Below are positions 15,880 to 25,550 of a DNA stretch of 64,000 nt, piece by piece (the stretch's first letter is position 1; each line of letters begins with the position of its first letter). Below the pieces are notes generated by a model, which saw only the letters and a list, made by a program, of their open reading frames with translations, was not told the DNA's origin and ran no database searches. Position numbers and translations under genes: made by a program. Origin of the DNA: Herbiconiux daphne (GTDB lineage Bacteria; Actinomycetota; Actinomycetes; Actinomycetales; Microbacteriaceae); the NCBI RefSeq assembly GCF_024979295.1, contig NZ_JANLCJ010000002.1:434001-498000 (forward strand), given 5' to 3'.

Positions 15880-18800
15880 TTAGCCACGGTACACATAGTC
15901 GTAGGGCTCGATCTCGAGGCGCAGCCAGGGCGCGCCGCTCCCGGTCGACGCCGGCGTGCACGAGGTGGCCGTGACCGTCTGGCCGCCGGGATTGTCGCCC
16001 ACCGGAACCGAGCCGTCACCGCAGGAGTACTGCGGGGTGAGCGAGCCGTTGGCGGGGCCGTTGACCCAGGTCCAGGCGCCGTCGGCGTAGACCGGCGGCA
16101 CGGCGAAGTCGAAGGTGAGCGAAGGGCCGGGAGCGGCGACCGGGTCGGAGAACGCGCCGCAGACCTCGGCGCCGCCATAGACGTTGCAGGCCTGCAGCTG
16201 GAACCGGTAGACCTCGCCGAAGGCGCCGCCGGTGACACCCCGCGGATAGCCGCCGAGGGTGAAGGCCGTGCGCCCGCGGACGGGGTTGCCGCCGGCATCG
16301 ACGGGGCGCACGTAGTACCGCGGGTTCGAGGTGGCGTTGGGCGTCGGAGCGGCGTCGACCCGCAGGTCGACGATCGTGTCGTTCTGCACCAGGCTCATGC
16401 CGCTCGCGGCGAGGGCCGCGGCATCCACCTGGCCGGGGCTCGGGTAGGCGACGGCCGACACGACCTCCGACGCCACGCATCCGGCGGCGTTGTAGCCCCA
16501 CACCACGAAGCTGTAGGCGGTGTCGATGTCGGTGAGACCGCCGAATGTGGCCGAGCCCGCGCCGCTGCCGAACTTCTGCTGGGCCACCACCGAGCCGCCC
16601 GCACGCGGCGGATCGAGGGTGCCCGGGGCCGGCGACGACACCGAGCACGCTTGCCCGCCTGCGGGCGCCGAGGTCGATCCTGGCGTGAGCTGCTGCACGA
16701 AGTAGCCGGCCACGCGGTCTCCGTTGCCGGCGAACTCGTCCCAGGTCACCGTCACCGCTCCCGGGCCGCCGCTCAGGTCGGCGACGGCCGACACCGCCGC
16801 GGCCGAGGGGGCGCCGAACGGAGTGCCGGCCGCGGACGCCGCAGGCCAGACCGCCAGCGCCGGGTAGGCGCTGTTGCGGGCGGTCACCGCCACGGTCACG
16901 GAGGTGCCGTTGGCGAGACCCTCGATGCGGGTGCCGCAGCGGGTGCCGCTGCAGTTGCGCCCGTCGGCGTCGAGCGTATCGACCGGGCGCCCGTCGACGG
17001 CGACGTCGTATTCGCGCACCGGCGAGCCGCCCGGGCCCACGGAGGCGGCCGACCAGGTCACGTCGAGGGCGCTGTCGCGGGGGGTCACGACGAGTGTGCC
17101 GGGGGGCGAGGGAAGGAGGTCGCTCCAGACGGGCACACCGTAGGTCGCGGTATCCGAGGCGCCGATGGCGTTGAGGGCGGTCACGCTCACGACCACCGCG
17201 TTGGCGGGCCCGTTGCCCGGCGTGCCGACGGTGCAGCTCGTGCTCGCGCAGCGGCTCGTGACGACCGCTCCCGAGTCGGAACGGGCGGTCACGTCGAAGG
17301 CGGTGATGGGCGAGTTGTTCGCCGGGCCGGCCGTGAACGCCACCGTCACCGAGCGGTCGCCGAAGCCGGTCACCTGCAGCCCGGTGACCGGGCCCGGTCG
17401 GTCGAGCACGGCGATGCGCACGGTGCCCCAGGTGGCGCGCTCGAGGTCGGCGGTGGCGTCGAGCACCTGGTATTGCACGGTGATGTCGGAGGAGGCGGCA
17501 TCCGGGCCCACAGTCACCTGCAGCACGCTCTTGTCGGCGCTCGGCACGACCGAGACACCGGCGGGCAGCGATGAGGCGTCGGCACCACGCACGGCCAGCA
17601 CGGTGAGGGGCTTGTCGGGGAACGGGTTCGTCGCGTTGTCGTTGGCGAGCACGTCGACGGTGGTCGTCTGCCCGCGCGGTGCGAGCACGGTGTCGGTCGC
17701 GGGAATGGCGAGCGGCCTCGTCGACGGCACGACCGACATCTCGATGCGGCCCGCCTTGCCCGCCGTCGCCCCATCGGAGACACCGATCGTGAACGCGCCC
17801 TGCGCGCCCTTCTTGGTGCTCACGTCGACCGTGATCGTGAGACTCGAACCGAGCAGCACGGCACTGAATCCGGCCGGTCGCGGGTCGAGCAACTGATAGC
17901 CGAGCTGAGCCGCCGACGTGCCCGAGGGCGAGGTGGTGAGCTTCGCGAGGTCGATCACCTTCTGCTGACCGGGTTCGAACTCGATCACGGCGCCGGTGAA
18001 GACCGGAGGCTGGTTCTCACGGGGCGTGACGGTGATGGGCAGCACGAGGGTGGCGGAGCGGGCGTCGGGGCCCGTGCCGTCGGAGACCTCGAACGAGATC
18101 GAGGCAGGCCCGTAGTAGTTGTCGGCGCTGCGGAAGGCGAGGGTGTGGGAGTCGGTCACGAGGGCGCCGCCGTCGGCGTGGGTGGCCCGCACCGAGTTGC
18201 GATCGCGCACGGCGACATCCCGGCCGCCCACAGCGACCACGTGGGCGGCCAGCGGGATCGAGAGCGTCGCGCCGCTCTCGACCGTGAGCTTCGGGGCGTC
18301 GGTGCGCAGTTGCGGCAGGGCGTCGTCGGAACCCGGCACCCAGATCAGGCCGGTCGATCGCACGTTGGGGTCGTCGGGATGCGCGACGCTGAACGGGATG
18401 ACCTGCCGCTGCGGGTGCACCGTCACCCTCACGCGACCGTCGACGACGCGCGCGACCGAAGCCGACGACGGCAGCACCGACAACCACAGATCGGTCGCCG
18501 GACCCTCGGCGAAGAACACGTTGTCGAGCACGTCGACGTCGACCGAGGTGGTGTCGAGGATGTCGGTGAGCGACAGCACCGTGTCGCTCACCTGCGGGCG
18601 AGCGAGCGGTGCGTCGGCGCGAACGTCGATGGTGGCGAAACTCGAGCTCGTGCCCCCGCGCGCGTTCGACACGGTGTAGATGAAGCCGTAGCGCCCGGGC
18701 TCGGCCGGAGCGGTGAACGAGAGCATGTTGTCGACCACGGTCGCCTTCGCACCGGCGGTCACGGGTGCGATCTCGCTCAGGGTCAACCGGCTGCCGTCGG

Positions 18801-21800
18801 GGTCGGAGTCGTTCTCGAGCACGCGCACCAGCACGGTCTTGCCCGGACGCACGAGCACCTCGTCGGGGGTCGCGACCGGGTTGCGCGCGCCCTCGAGCCT
18901 GGGGCTGATGCCGACCCGGACGGTGCCGGTGGCGCGCGCGCCGAGCCGGTCGAGCACGGTGTAGCTGAATGTGTCGGTGCCGGTCGAGTAGTCGCCCGCG
19001 ACGTAGTCGATCCAGTCCGCCCCGCTGTCGGTGACCGCGCCCTTGTCGGGCACCGAATCGATGCCGAGGAACTGCACGGAGTCGCCGTCGGGGTCGATGC
19101 CGCCGAGCGTGATCGGGATGCGCACTGATTCGCCGGCGATCACCCGGGCCGTCACGAGGGGTGGCACCGGCGCGGCGTTGGCCGTGGCATCCGCTTCTCG
19201 CACGCTGATCGTGACGCGGGCGGTGGCCCACTGGCCGTCGGGGGCGTCGACCCGGTAGACGGCGGTGAAGTCGCCAGGTGTGGTGGGGGCGAGATAGCGC
19301 AGGTGGGAACCGGAGGTGAAGAGCAGGCCGGAGTCGTCGCCCGGGCTCTGCACCAGGTCGGGGTCGAGGGTGAGCGGGTCTCCGTCGGGATGCACGTCGT
19401 TGGCGAGCACCGGGATGTCGACGACGTCGCCGACCCGCACCGCCGCGGTGTCGGGCACGGCCACCGGAGGCTGCCGCTGCAGCGGATCGGGGATGCCCAC
19501 GACGCTCACCGATCCCTCGGCCTCGGCGAGCCCGTTGGTGACCGTGTAGCTGAACGACGTGCTGCCGGTCTCGAGCGGGCGGGTGAGGGTGACCCTCAGC
19601 AGTCGCTGCTCGATGATCTCGACCCGCACGCCGTCGCTCGCCGACACCCCGTCGACCCCGCTGACGATCAGAACGCCACCGGCCGGGTCGAAGTCGGTCG
19701 CGAGCACGTCGACCAGCACGGCGGTGTTCTGGCGGGCGAACGCGGCATGCGGCACCGTGACCGGCTTGGTGTTCGCGTCGGGCGCCAGGGTGGTGATGAC
19801 GCGGATGATGCCCGACGCCGTCTTCGTGCCGTCGGTGACCGCGTAGTCGAGGTTCTCGGAGCCGACCGCCTGCGCCGTGATGCGCACCGTGCCACCGGTG
19901 TAGTCGGGGGCGATGGCGAAGCCGTCGTGCGAGGGAACGTTGGTGAGTCGCAGGGCGCTCGTGCCGCCGGTCACGTGTGCGAGTGGCGCGACCTCGACCT
20001 CTTCGCCCACGTGTGCGAGCATCACGAACCCCTTGGCGACGAGCGGAACGTCGACGGGCTGGTGCACCTCGACCGCGATCGAGCCGGCGGTGGACGACTG
20101 TCCGTCGCTGACGACGATGGACAGATCGCGGGCTCCGGCGCCCTGGCCGGCGTCGGAGTAGGTGACGACTCCCGCCGGGGTGAAGGTGACGGCGTCGGGG
20201 GCCGCGACGTTCGCGCTCTGCAGATAGAACGCGTCGCCGTCGGGGTCGAACCAGCCGGTGCGGATGTCGGCCTCTCCGCGGCCGCCGACCGGCACGTCGA
20301 TCGTCTGACGGGTGGTCTGCACCGGCGCCGAGTTCTCGCCGGGGATCCTGACCGTCACCCGCACGGTGGCGTCGGCGGTGCCGCCGCGGCCGTCGGAGAT
20401 CGTGTAGCCGAACGAGATCTCGCCCGCAGCATCCGGGGGCAGAGTGAGCTGCAGCTGCTGGTCGTCGCTGATCTTCTCGACGCCGAAGGTCGCGTCGTCG
20501 GGCACCCGCACCGAGTCGACCACGATGACGTCGCCATTCGGGTCGAAGTCGTTCTGCAGCACCGGCAGCACGGTCGAGCGGCCGGGACGCGCGCCCAGGG
20601 CGTCGTCGGTCGCGACCGGCGGGCGTTGCAGCGGGTCGACCTCGGCCGGCTGGTCGGTGGCGGTGTCGTTCGACGGCTGGTCGGGCGAGGTGTCGGGCAG
20701 AAGCGCGCTCCAGTTGTCGATCGCCGCGTTCTGGCGCGTGACGTCCCACGAGCGTCCGGAGACGGTGTCGCTCAGCAGCACACCTCCGCCGCCGTTGGTG
20801 CGGAAGGCCAGGTCGTCGCCGGCCACCGCACCCTCCAGCGCGCCCTCGGTCGGTGCCTCGTCGCCGCATCGGCTCCACGACCGCCCGTCACTCCAACCGG
20901 CGTACCAGCAGCCGGCGACCTCGAGCGGCGACACCGACGTTCCCGCGTGGCCGTCGGAGAGCACCTGCACCGATCCGTCGGTCAGCGAGACCTCGACGAG
21001 CGACTGCGGGGTCGCGATCAGCACTCCCCCGTGCGCCGCCGACGGGGCCTGCAGCCACGCGCGCTCGGGGGCGGTCGCCGGGGCGGAGGCGGCATCGTCG
21101 GGTGCGGCGTCGTCGGGTGCGGCATTCTGTGCAGCGTCGTTCGGTGCGACGGCGCCTGCTGCGCCGGTGGCGGCGGCGCCGTCGAACGCGACGTCGAAGG
21201 CGGCGTCGCGGGTGATCAGCCGCCCGGCCGTGCGGTCGAGAACGACCCAGCGGTCGCCGACGGCGGTGATCGACAGGTCGTCGTCGGCGTCGACCCCGAT
21301 CGGCCACGGGGTCGCCTCGTCGGCGCCCGCGGCCGGGTCGACGCCGATCACCGAACCGGTCGCGGCCGACACACCGAAGACCGTGCCGCCGGCCGAGACC
21401 GCCGTGTCACCGCCCGCGCCGAGCGTGAGGTCGGGCGGGGCCGCCGCGTCGAAGGCGGCGAGCGAGTCGGTGTCGGTGATCCAGACGTCGCCGGTGGTGT
21501 GCGACGTGATCACGGCGACGGATGCCGCGAGCGCGAAGTCGACGTCGCCCACCGGCAGCGAGACGGTGTCGGCCACGGCGGCGCTCGACGTGTCGATGAT
21601 GCTCGCCTCCGCCCGGCCGAGATCGCTGACCACCACGGTCTGGCCCGACTGGCTCACCGTGAGCGAGCCCGACTCCATGCGCACGGCCGTGTTGAGCTCG
21701 GCGATCTGCGGGTTGGCGCGGCCGGCGGCCTGGCGAACGTCGCTCGTGACCCACACGGAGGCGTCGTCGAGCTCGACCTTCTGGGCGGTGTAGCCGGTCG

Positions 21801-21912
21801 ACGTGGCCGCGGCGACCGCCACGAGTGCCGCGACGACCGTGGCGGAGGTCACCGTGGTGACGAGGGAGCGGTGCGAGGTCAGCCACGCCATGGCGCGGGA
21901 ACGGGGGATCAT
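15880..21912 (-). CDS. Giant surface protein: propeller-like head, tandem Ig-like repeats and FN3 domains
   Basis: The ATG at 21912 overlaps the kinase stop by four bases and gives 2010 residues, the longest gene here. An N-terminal helix at about 15-38 (TVTSATVVAALVAVAAATS) acts as a signal anchor. Residues about 60-440 look like a degenerate beta-propeller (SLTVSQSGQTVVVSD, WVVLDRTAGRLITRD) with an Asp/Ala-rich insert. Then come about eleven cadherin/Ig-like repeats of roughly 90 residues that start like PPVATDDALGARPG and contain the calcium-type VLPVLQNDFDPNGD, VLATDFDPAGG, VLANDVHPDGD and VLENDSDPDGS phrases. At least three FN3 domains close the protein (PGPVTGLQVTGFGDRSVTVA, PPGTLVVTPRDSALDVTW). 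There is no sortase motif. An extended cell-surface scaffold or adhesin controlled by the co-encoded kinase is inferred; no function is known to me. Confidence 0.88.
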   Translation of the reverse strand: MIPRSRAMAWLTSHRSLVTTVTSATVVAALVAVAAATSTGYTAQKVELDDASVWVTSDVRQAAGRANPQIAELNTAVRMESGSLTVSQSGQTVVVSDLGRAEASIIDTSSAAVADTVSLPVGDVDFALAASVAVITSHTTGDVWITDTDSLAAFDAAAPPDLTLGAGGDTAVSAGGTVFGVSAATGSVIGVDPAAGADEATPWPIGVDADDDLSITAVGDRWVVLDRTAGRLITRDAAFDVAFDGAAATGAAGAVAPNDAAQNAAPDDAAPDDAASAPATAPERAWLQAPSAAHGGVLIATPQSLVEVSLTDGSVQVLSDGHAGTSVSPLEVAGCWYAGWSDGRSWSRCGDEAPTEGALEGAVAGDDLAFRTNGGGGVLLSDTVSGRSWDVTRQNAAIDNWSALLPDTSPDQPSNDTATDQPAEVDPLQRPPVATDDALGARPGRSTVLPVLQNDFDPNGDVIVVDSVRVPDDATFGVEKISDDQQLQLTLPPDAAGEISFGYTISDGRGGTADATVRVTVRIPGENSAPVQTTRQTIDVPVGGRGEADIRTGWFDPDGDAFYLQSANVAAPDAVTFTPAGVVTYSDAGQGAGARDLSIVVSDGQSSTAGSIAVEVHQPVDVPLVAKGFVMLAHVGEEVEVAPLAHVTGGTSALRLTNVPSHDGFAIAPDYTGGTVRITAQAVGSENLDYAVTDGTKTASGIIRVITTLAPDANTKPVTVPHAAFARQNTAVLVDVLATDFDPAGGVLIVSGVDGVSASDGVRVEIIEQRLLRVTLTRPLETGSTSFSYTVTNGLAEAEGSVSVVGIPDPLQRQPPVAVPDTAAVRVGDVVDIPVLANDVHPDGDPLTLDPDLVQSPGDDSGLLFTSGSHLRYLAPTTPGDFTAVYRVDAPDGQWATARVTISVREADATANAAPVPPLVTARVIAGESVRIPITLGGIDPDGDSVQFLGIDSVPDKGAVTDSGADWIDYVAGDYSTGTDTFSYTVLDRLGARATGTVRVGISPRLEGARNPVATPDEVLVRPGKTVLVRVLENDSDPDGSRLTLSEIAPVTAGAKATVVDNMLSFTAPAEPGRYGFIYTVSNARGGTSSSFATIDVRADAPLARPQVSDTVLSLTDILDTTSVDVDVLDNVFFAEGPATDLWLSVLPSSASVARVVDGRVRVTVHPQRQVIPFSVAHPDDPNVRSTGLIWVPGSDDALPQLRTDAPKLTVESGATLSIPLAAHVVAVGGRDVAVRDRNSVRATHADGGALVTDSHTLAFRSADNYYGPASISFEVSDGTGPDARSATLVLPITVTPRENQPPVFTGAVIEFEPGQQKVIDLAKLTTSPSGTSAAQLGYQLLDPRPAGFSAVLLGSSLTITVDVSTKKGAQGAFTIGVSDGATAGKAGRIEMSVVPSTRPLAIPATDTVLAPRGQTTTVDVLANDNATNPFPDKPLTVLAVRGADASSLPAGVSVVPSADKSVLQVTVGPDAASSDITVQYQVLDATADLERATWGTVRIAVLDRPGPVTGLQVTGFGDRSVTVAFTAGPANNSPITAFDVTARSDSGAVVTSRCASTSCTVGTPGNGPANAVVVSVTALNAIGASDTATYGVPVWSDLLPSPPGTLVVTPRDSALDVTWSAASVGPGGSPVREYDVAVDGRPVDTLDADGRNCSGTRCGTRIEGLANGTSVTVAVTARNSAYPALAVWPAASAAGTPFGAPSAAAVSAVADLSGGPGAVTVTWDEFAGNGDRVAGYFVQQLTPGSTSAPAGGQACSVSSPAPGTLDPPRAGGSVVAQQKFGSGAGSATFGGLTDIDTAYSFVVWGYNAAGCVASEVVSAVAYPSPGQVDAAALAASGMSLVQNDTIVDLRVDAAPTPNATSNPRYYVRPVDAGGNPVRGRTAFTLGGYPRGVTGGAFGEVYRFQLQACNVYGGAEVCGAFSDPVAAPGPSLTFDFAVPPVYADGAWTWVNGPANGSLTPQYSCGDGSVPVGDNPGGQTVTATSCTPASTGSGAPWLRLEIEPYDYVYRG

Positions 21913-23336
21913 TCCACGGCTGCGCACTTCTCGGAGCTCAACGGGCCGGACCTGCCCGACCGAACGACGGCGACCGAGATGCAGATCGACCCGTCGTCGG
22001 TGGGGATGGCGGCGAACTCGTTGCTCCGCTGCACGGAGTTCTGCCCTGTTCCGGTGACCACGCGATAGCTGTCGCCGGAGCCCAGGCCCGGGTCGTCCCA
22101 CGAGAACAGGATGCGGCCCTCGTTCGCCGCGGCCCGGATCTCGCCGACCCGCGGGATCGACCGCCCGGCATCCTGCAGCGACCAGGCCACGACCCCGCCG
22201 GCCACCAGCAGCACCATGAGTGCCGCGGCGCCGACGACCCAGGCGATCGCCCCACGGCGCACGGGCGTGCCCGCACCGGTCTCGGCGCCGGAACCGCCGC
22301 GCTCACTGCGACCCGTCGACCCCGACGGCGTGCGTGACCCGTTCGAGCCCGAACCGCCGGAACGCGTCGCCGCGGCGCCGGCATGACGACGGCGTCGAGG
22401 GGCGGCCGTGCCGGCGTGGATGACCGTGCGTTCGTCGACGTCGCGCGCGTAGTCGCTGGCCCATTCGGCCATCGCGATGTCGGCGCTCGTCTGGGCCAGC
22501 CCGAGCTCGCTCTCGACCGATTGCAGCTCGCGCAGGAGTTCGAGCACGGAGCCCTGGCGGTCGGCCGGGTTCTTCGACATGCCGCGGGCCAGGATGCGTT
22601 CGAGCGACACGGGCACGTCACGCCGGCCGATCGGCGCGAGGCGGGATCGGAGGATGCGCCGCGCGAGATCGCCGGGCGCCGACTGCGTTCCCGGCTGCTC
22701 GAACGGCGAGCGGCCCGCGAGCAGCGAGTAGAGGGTGGCCGAGAGGGCCCACACCTCGGAGGCCACCGTTCCCTGCGTGGCTTCGGAGACGACCTCCGGC
22801 GCCGACCACGGGATGGAGAGCCCCACGGCGTCGACCGGCGCGTGGCCTCTCGTGGTGGCCGAGATGCCGAAGTCGCTGAGCACCGGGGCGCCGTATGCCG
22901 TGATGAGAATATTCGACGGCTTCACGTCTCGATGCAGGATGCCCTGCTCGTGAGCCGTGTGCAGCGCCGCCGCGATCTTGACGCCGATGCGCAGCACTTC
23001 GGCCACCGGCAACGGTTCGCGGCGATAGGTCTGGCCGAGCGACGACGAGCACAGTTCCATCACCAGATAGGGCCGGCCGTCGGACGACACACCGGCTTCG
23101 TAGACGGTGAGGATGGCGGGATGCGCGCTGAGCTTGGCCATCAGGTCGGCTTCGACCTGGAACATGCGGCGCACCTGGTCGTTCACGACCTCGGGCAGCA
23201 TGACCTTCACGGCCACTTGGCGGCGCGGCATGTTCTGCTCGAACAGGAAGACGTCGGCGAAACCGCCCGAACCGAGAACACGAACGGCGGTGAAGCCGGG
23301 TAACGGAGGGGGCGGTGAGGGCAGACGGCGAGGCAT
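21909..23336 (-). CDS. Transmembrane Ser/Thr protein kinase with extracellular FN3-like domain
   Basis: Starting at MPRRLPSPPPPLPG (ATG at 23336), 475 residues. The kinase domain has the glycine loop VLGSGGFADVFLF, the ATP lysine in QVAVKVML, catalytic ILHRDVKPSNIL, LSDFGIS and the APE helix SAPEVV. A basic, Gly/Ser-rich linker leads to one membrane helix (IAWVVGAAALMVLLVAGGVV, about residues 375-395). The outer domain of about 80 residues resembles an FN3 sandwich (RILFSWDDPGLGSGDSYRVV) rather than the PASTA repeats of PknB. The DFG-to-APE segment is short. It follows the phosphatase gene by 8 bases and overlaps the giant protein gene. Likely targets are the two FHA proteins or the MoxR/DUF58 pair; this is inference from gene order. 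Confidence 0.92.
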   Translation of the reverse strand: MPRRLPSPPPPLPGFTAVRVLGSGGFADVFLFEQNMPRRQVAVKVMLPEVVNDQVRRMFQVEADLMAKLSAHPAILTVYEAGVSSDGRPYLVMELCSSSLGQTYRREPLPVAEVLRIGVKIAAALHTAHEQGILHRDVKPSNILITAYGAPVLSDFGISATTRGHAPVDAVGLSIPWSAPEVVSEATQGTVASEVWALSATLYSLLAGRSPFEQPGTQSAPGDLARRILRSRLAPIGRRDVPVSLERILARGMSKNPADRQGSVLELLRELQSVESELGLAQTSADIAMAEWASDYARDVDERTVIHAGTAAPRRRRHAGAAATRSGGSGSNGSRTPSGSTGRSERGGSGAETGAGTPVRRGAIAWVVGAAALMVLLVAGGVVAWSLQDAGRSIPRVGEIRAAANEGRILFSWDDPGLGSGDSYRVVTGTGQNSVQRSNEFAAIPTDDGSICISVAVVRSGRSGPLSSEKCAAVE

Positions 23337-23344
23337 GGCGACTC

Positions 23345-24181
23345 TCACCCCCGGCCGAAACCGCGGCGCGGCGCGGGAGCCTCGGCGGAATCGGTCGTCA
23401 CGGAGTCGGACTCGACGTCGACGACGACCACCGTCACGTTGTCGCGACCGCCGTTGGCCAGCGACGCGGTGACGAGTTCGGCGGCGGCACGCTCGGCGGT
23501 GGGCGTGGTGGAGAGGTAGTGCCGGATGCCGAAGTCGGTGAGCTCTTTGGTGAGGCCGTCGGAGCAGATCAGGATGCGCTGCCCGGCGACCACGGGCAGG
23601 CTCAGGTAGTCGGGCACCGGCTTCTCGTGGAACCCGACGGCGCGCGTGATGACGTTGCTGTCGGGGTGGTGCTCGGCCTGATCGCGGGTGATGAGCCCGG
23701 CGTCGATCAGCTCTTGCACCACCGAGTGGTCGATCGTGAGCTGTCGCAGCTCGCCGTCGGCGAAGAGATAGACGCGCGAGTCGCCGATGTTGAACACGGT
23801 CCAGGCGAGATCGTCGTCGACCTCCGACAGCGCGACCCCGGTCACGGTGGTGCCGGTGCCGAGGGCGGACTCGTCGCCCACCCGGTCGATGTCGGTGAGC
23901 GCCTTCGACAGCGCCTCTTCGATGGTGGCCGGGGTGGTCACCGCGTCGGTGATCTCGCCGAGTCGCTCGACGACCGCCGCGCTGGCGATGTCGCCGGCGG
24001 AGTGGCCGCCCATGCCGTCGGCCACAGCGAACAGGGGAACGTCGGAGATCGCGCTGTCTTCGTTGACGGCGCGCCGATTGCCCTTGTCGGTGAGCGCAGC
24101 CCACGACAGAGTGACACGGCGGGGATGCGCGCCTTCGCGCGTCACGCTCACGCGCGCGCTCGTTCGACCGATCTGGGTCAC
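23345..24181 (-). CDS. PP2C-type protein serine/threonine phosphatase
   Basis: I place the start at the GTG at 24181 because AGGAG lies nine bases ahead; the TTG at 24190 abuts that AGGAG and would be too close. The 278-residue protein carries the metal-binding PP2C motifs GNRRAVNEDS, FAVADGMGGHSAG, GTGTTVTGVAL, NIGDSRVYLF, LICSDGLTKEL and GGRDNVTVVV, with all the expected aspartates. It would reverse the action of the kinase encoded 8 bases downstream, as PstP does for PknB. There is no membrane helix, so it is cytoplasmic. Cotranscribed with the FHA gene 32 bases upstream. Confidence 0.93.
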   Translation of the reverse strand: MTQIGRTSARVSVTREGAHPRRVTLSWAALTDKGNRRAVNEDSAISDVPLFAVADGMGGHSAGDIASAAVVERLGEITDAVTTPATIEEALSKALTDIDRVGDESALGTGTTVTGVALSEVDDDLAWTVFNIGDSRVYLFADGELRQLTIDHSVVQELIDAGLITRDQAEHHPDSNVITRAVGFHEKPVPDYLSLPVVAGQRILICSDGLTKELTDFGIRHYLSTTPTAERAAAELVTASLANGGRDNVTVVVVDVESDSVTTDSAEAPAPRRGFGRG

Positions 24182-24213
24182 GGTGACCAACTCCTGATAG
24201 CTATCCGGGAATC

Positions 24214-25407
24214 CTAAAGGGTGATCCCGGTGATTCCCCGCTCTCGCGCCACGATGTGGATAACGTTTCCGTCGCCAATTTCGACGATAGCCGACCCGGA
24301 TGCCACGACCGAATCCCCCTGCCGCAACCGCACCGTCGGGCGGCCGTGCACACGCACGGTCGTGCCGTTCGTCGAGCGCAGATCGGTGACCACCACGGTG
24401 CGGCCGCTGCGCGCGATCTCGACGTGATTGGCCGAGACCTCATGGTCGGGAGAGGGCACGGCGATGAGCGTCTGGGGTTCGCTCGACACCGTGCGCCTCG
24501 GCTGCGGATTGCGGCCGATGACGACCGCACCCGTGAGTTCGAACGTGGGCTCGTCGCCGACCTTGAGCTCGAAATACGGCTGCGGTTCGGGTCGGATGTC
24601 GGCCTGAGGCGGGATGTCGGCGAGGTCGAGCGACCCGAGGGTCAGGTCGGCGGGAGCGAAGCCCGCCGCCGCGACCGTCTCGCCGCCGGCCGGGTCGGCG
24701 TCGCCCGCGAGGTCTCGGGCGGCCGGGTCGGCGTCGCCCGCAGGGTTTCCGGCGCTCGGGTCGGCGTCGCGCACAGAGCTCTCGGCGCTCGGGTCGGCGG
24801 AACTCTCGGCGGTGCGCGCCGTGGTTCTCCCGGCGGCCGTCTCGGCCGTCGGTTCCGCCGTCGTCTCCCCCGGACGGTGCGTGCTGCGCTCGTTCACCAT
24901 GTCGGCGGCCGATGCGGCCCACAGCACCCGGGAGGCATGCGCGATGCCGCGATCGAGCCCGCGGGCATCGGCCGGCACCCGCACCGACGACTCCGGCACC
25001 GGGGGCAGGGCGCCGGTCGAGATACCGGTGACCGCCGGGAACTCGCCGAGCGCCCAGGGCTCCGCTCCACCCGAGCCGAAACGGCGCGAGCCGCCTACCG
25101 AGAGCAGGTCGACCGCGGCGACGCCCCGCGCGACCACCGTCGCCGTCCAATCGAGCGGCGGATGGGCGGGATCGACCTCGACGCCGTCACCCGGCTCGAA
25201 CCGCACCACCGAGAATGACAGGTCGGGCGCGGTGCGGATGGGGATGCTGGACACGACCGGTTCGAGCGCGGCATCCGGAGCGTCGAGTGCTTTCCAGATC
25301 GCCTGCACGACGGCTTCGGAGGCGCGCGCGGAGATGGTGACCACGGTCGGCCACGCCGCCAGCACCGTCCACTCCCCGTCGGCGGGAACGAAACGCAGAC
25401 TCCCCAT
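24214..25407 (-). CDS. FHA domain protein heading the eight-gene unit
   Basis: A 397-residue cytoplasmic protein. The first 165 residues form an unfamiliar globular domain (LRFVPADGEWTVLAAWPTVV). Residues about 170-245 are a low-complexity linker with repeats such as GDADPA and AESSADPSAESS, matched by GTCGGCGTCGCCCGC-like DNA repeats at 24680-24790. The C-terminal FHA domain has VVIGRNPQPRR, EVSANHVEI and TDLRSTNGTTVRV, with the residues needed to bind phosphothreonine. It is the first gene of the unit and is followed after 32 bases by the phosphatase. Binding of a phosphorylated partner made by the co-encoded kinase is inferred. The N-terminal domain is not one I can name. Confidence 0.85.
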   Translation of the reverse strand: MGSLRFVPADGEWTVLAAWPTVVTISARASEAVVQAIWKALDAPDAALEPVVSSIPIRTAPDLSFSVVRFEPGDGVEVDPAHPPLDWTATVVARGVAAVDLLSVGGSRRFGSGGAEPWALGEFPAVTGISTGALPPVPESSVRVPADARGLDRGIAHASRVLWAASAADMVNERSTHRPGETTAEPTAETAAGRTTARTAESSADPSAESSVRDADPSAGNPAGDADPAARDLAGDADPAGGETVAAAGFAPADLTLGSLDLADIPPQADIRPEPQPYFELKVGDEPTFELTGAVVIGRNPQPRRTVSSEPQTLIAVPSPDHEVSANHVEIARSGRTVVVTDLRSTNGTTVRVHGRPTVRLRQGDSVVASGSAIVEIGDGNVIHIVARERGITGITL

Positions 25408-25515
25408 GCCGTCACGGTACTACCCGTCGCCACTCCTCCCGGTGATCTCGGACAGCAGCCGACGCGCCTCACCGACGATTTCAGCATTCGAAACGTGACT
25501 TTGCTACGGATTCCC

Positions 25516-25544
25516 TTGCTGGCGCCGGGTTCACCTGCCAAGAT
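25516..25544 (+). promoter_or_regulatory. Promoter of the lrp-aminotransferase-oxidoreductase operon
   Basis: TTGCTG (25516-25521) and CAAGAT (25539-25544) are spaced by 17 bases and the ATG follows six bases after the -10 box, with no Shine-Dalgarno. This fits a sigma-A-type leaderless promoter. The divergent FHA operon start is 143 bases away at 25407; its own promoter was not identified. Confidence 0.5.
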
Positions 25545-25550
25545 CGAAGC

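Noticed and set aside
19303..22068. A 921-codon open frame on the plus strand opposite the giant Ig-like gene
   Set aside because: It lies antisense to a clearly coding gene, is Arg/Gly/Val/His-rich without domains, and results from high GC at third positions of the real gene.
10471..25407. Type VI or type VII secretion locus because of the FHA-kinase-phosphatase set
   Set aside because: No sheath, VgrG, FtsK-like EccC, WXG100 or mycosin genes are present.
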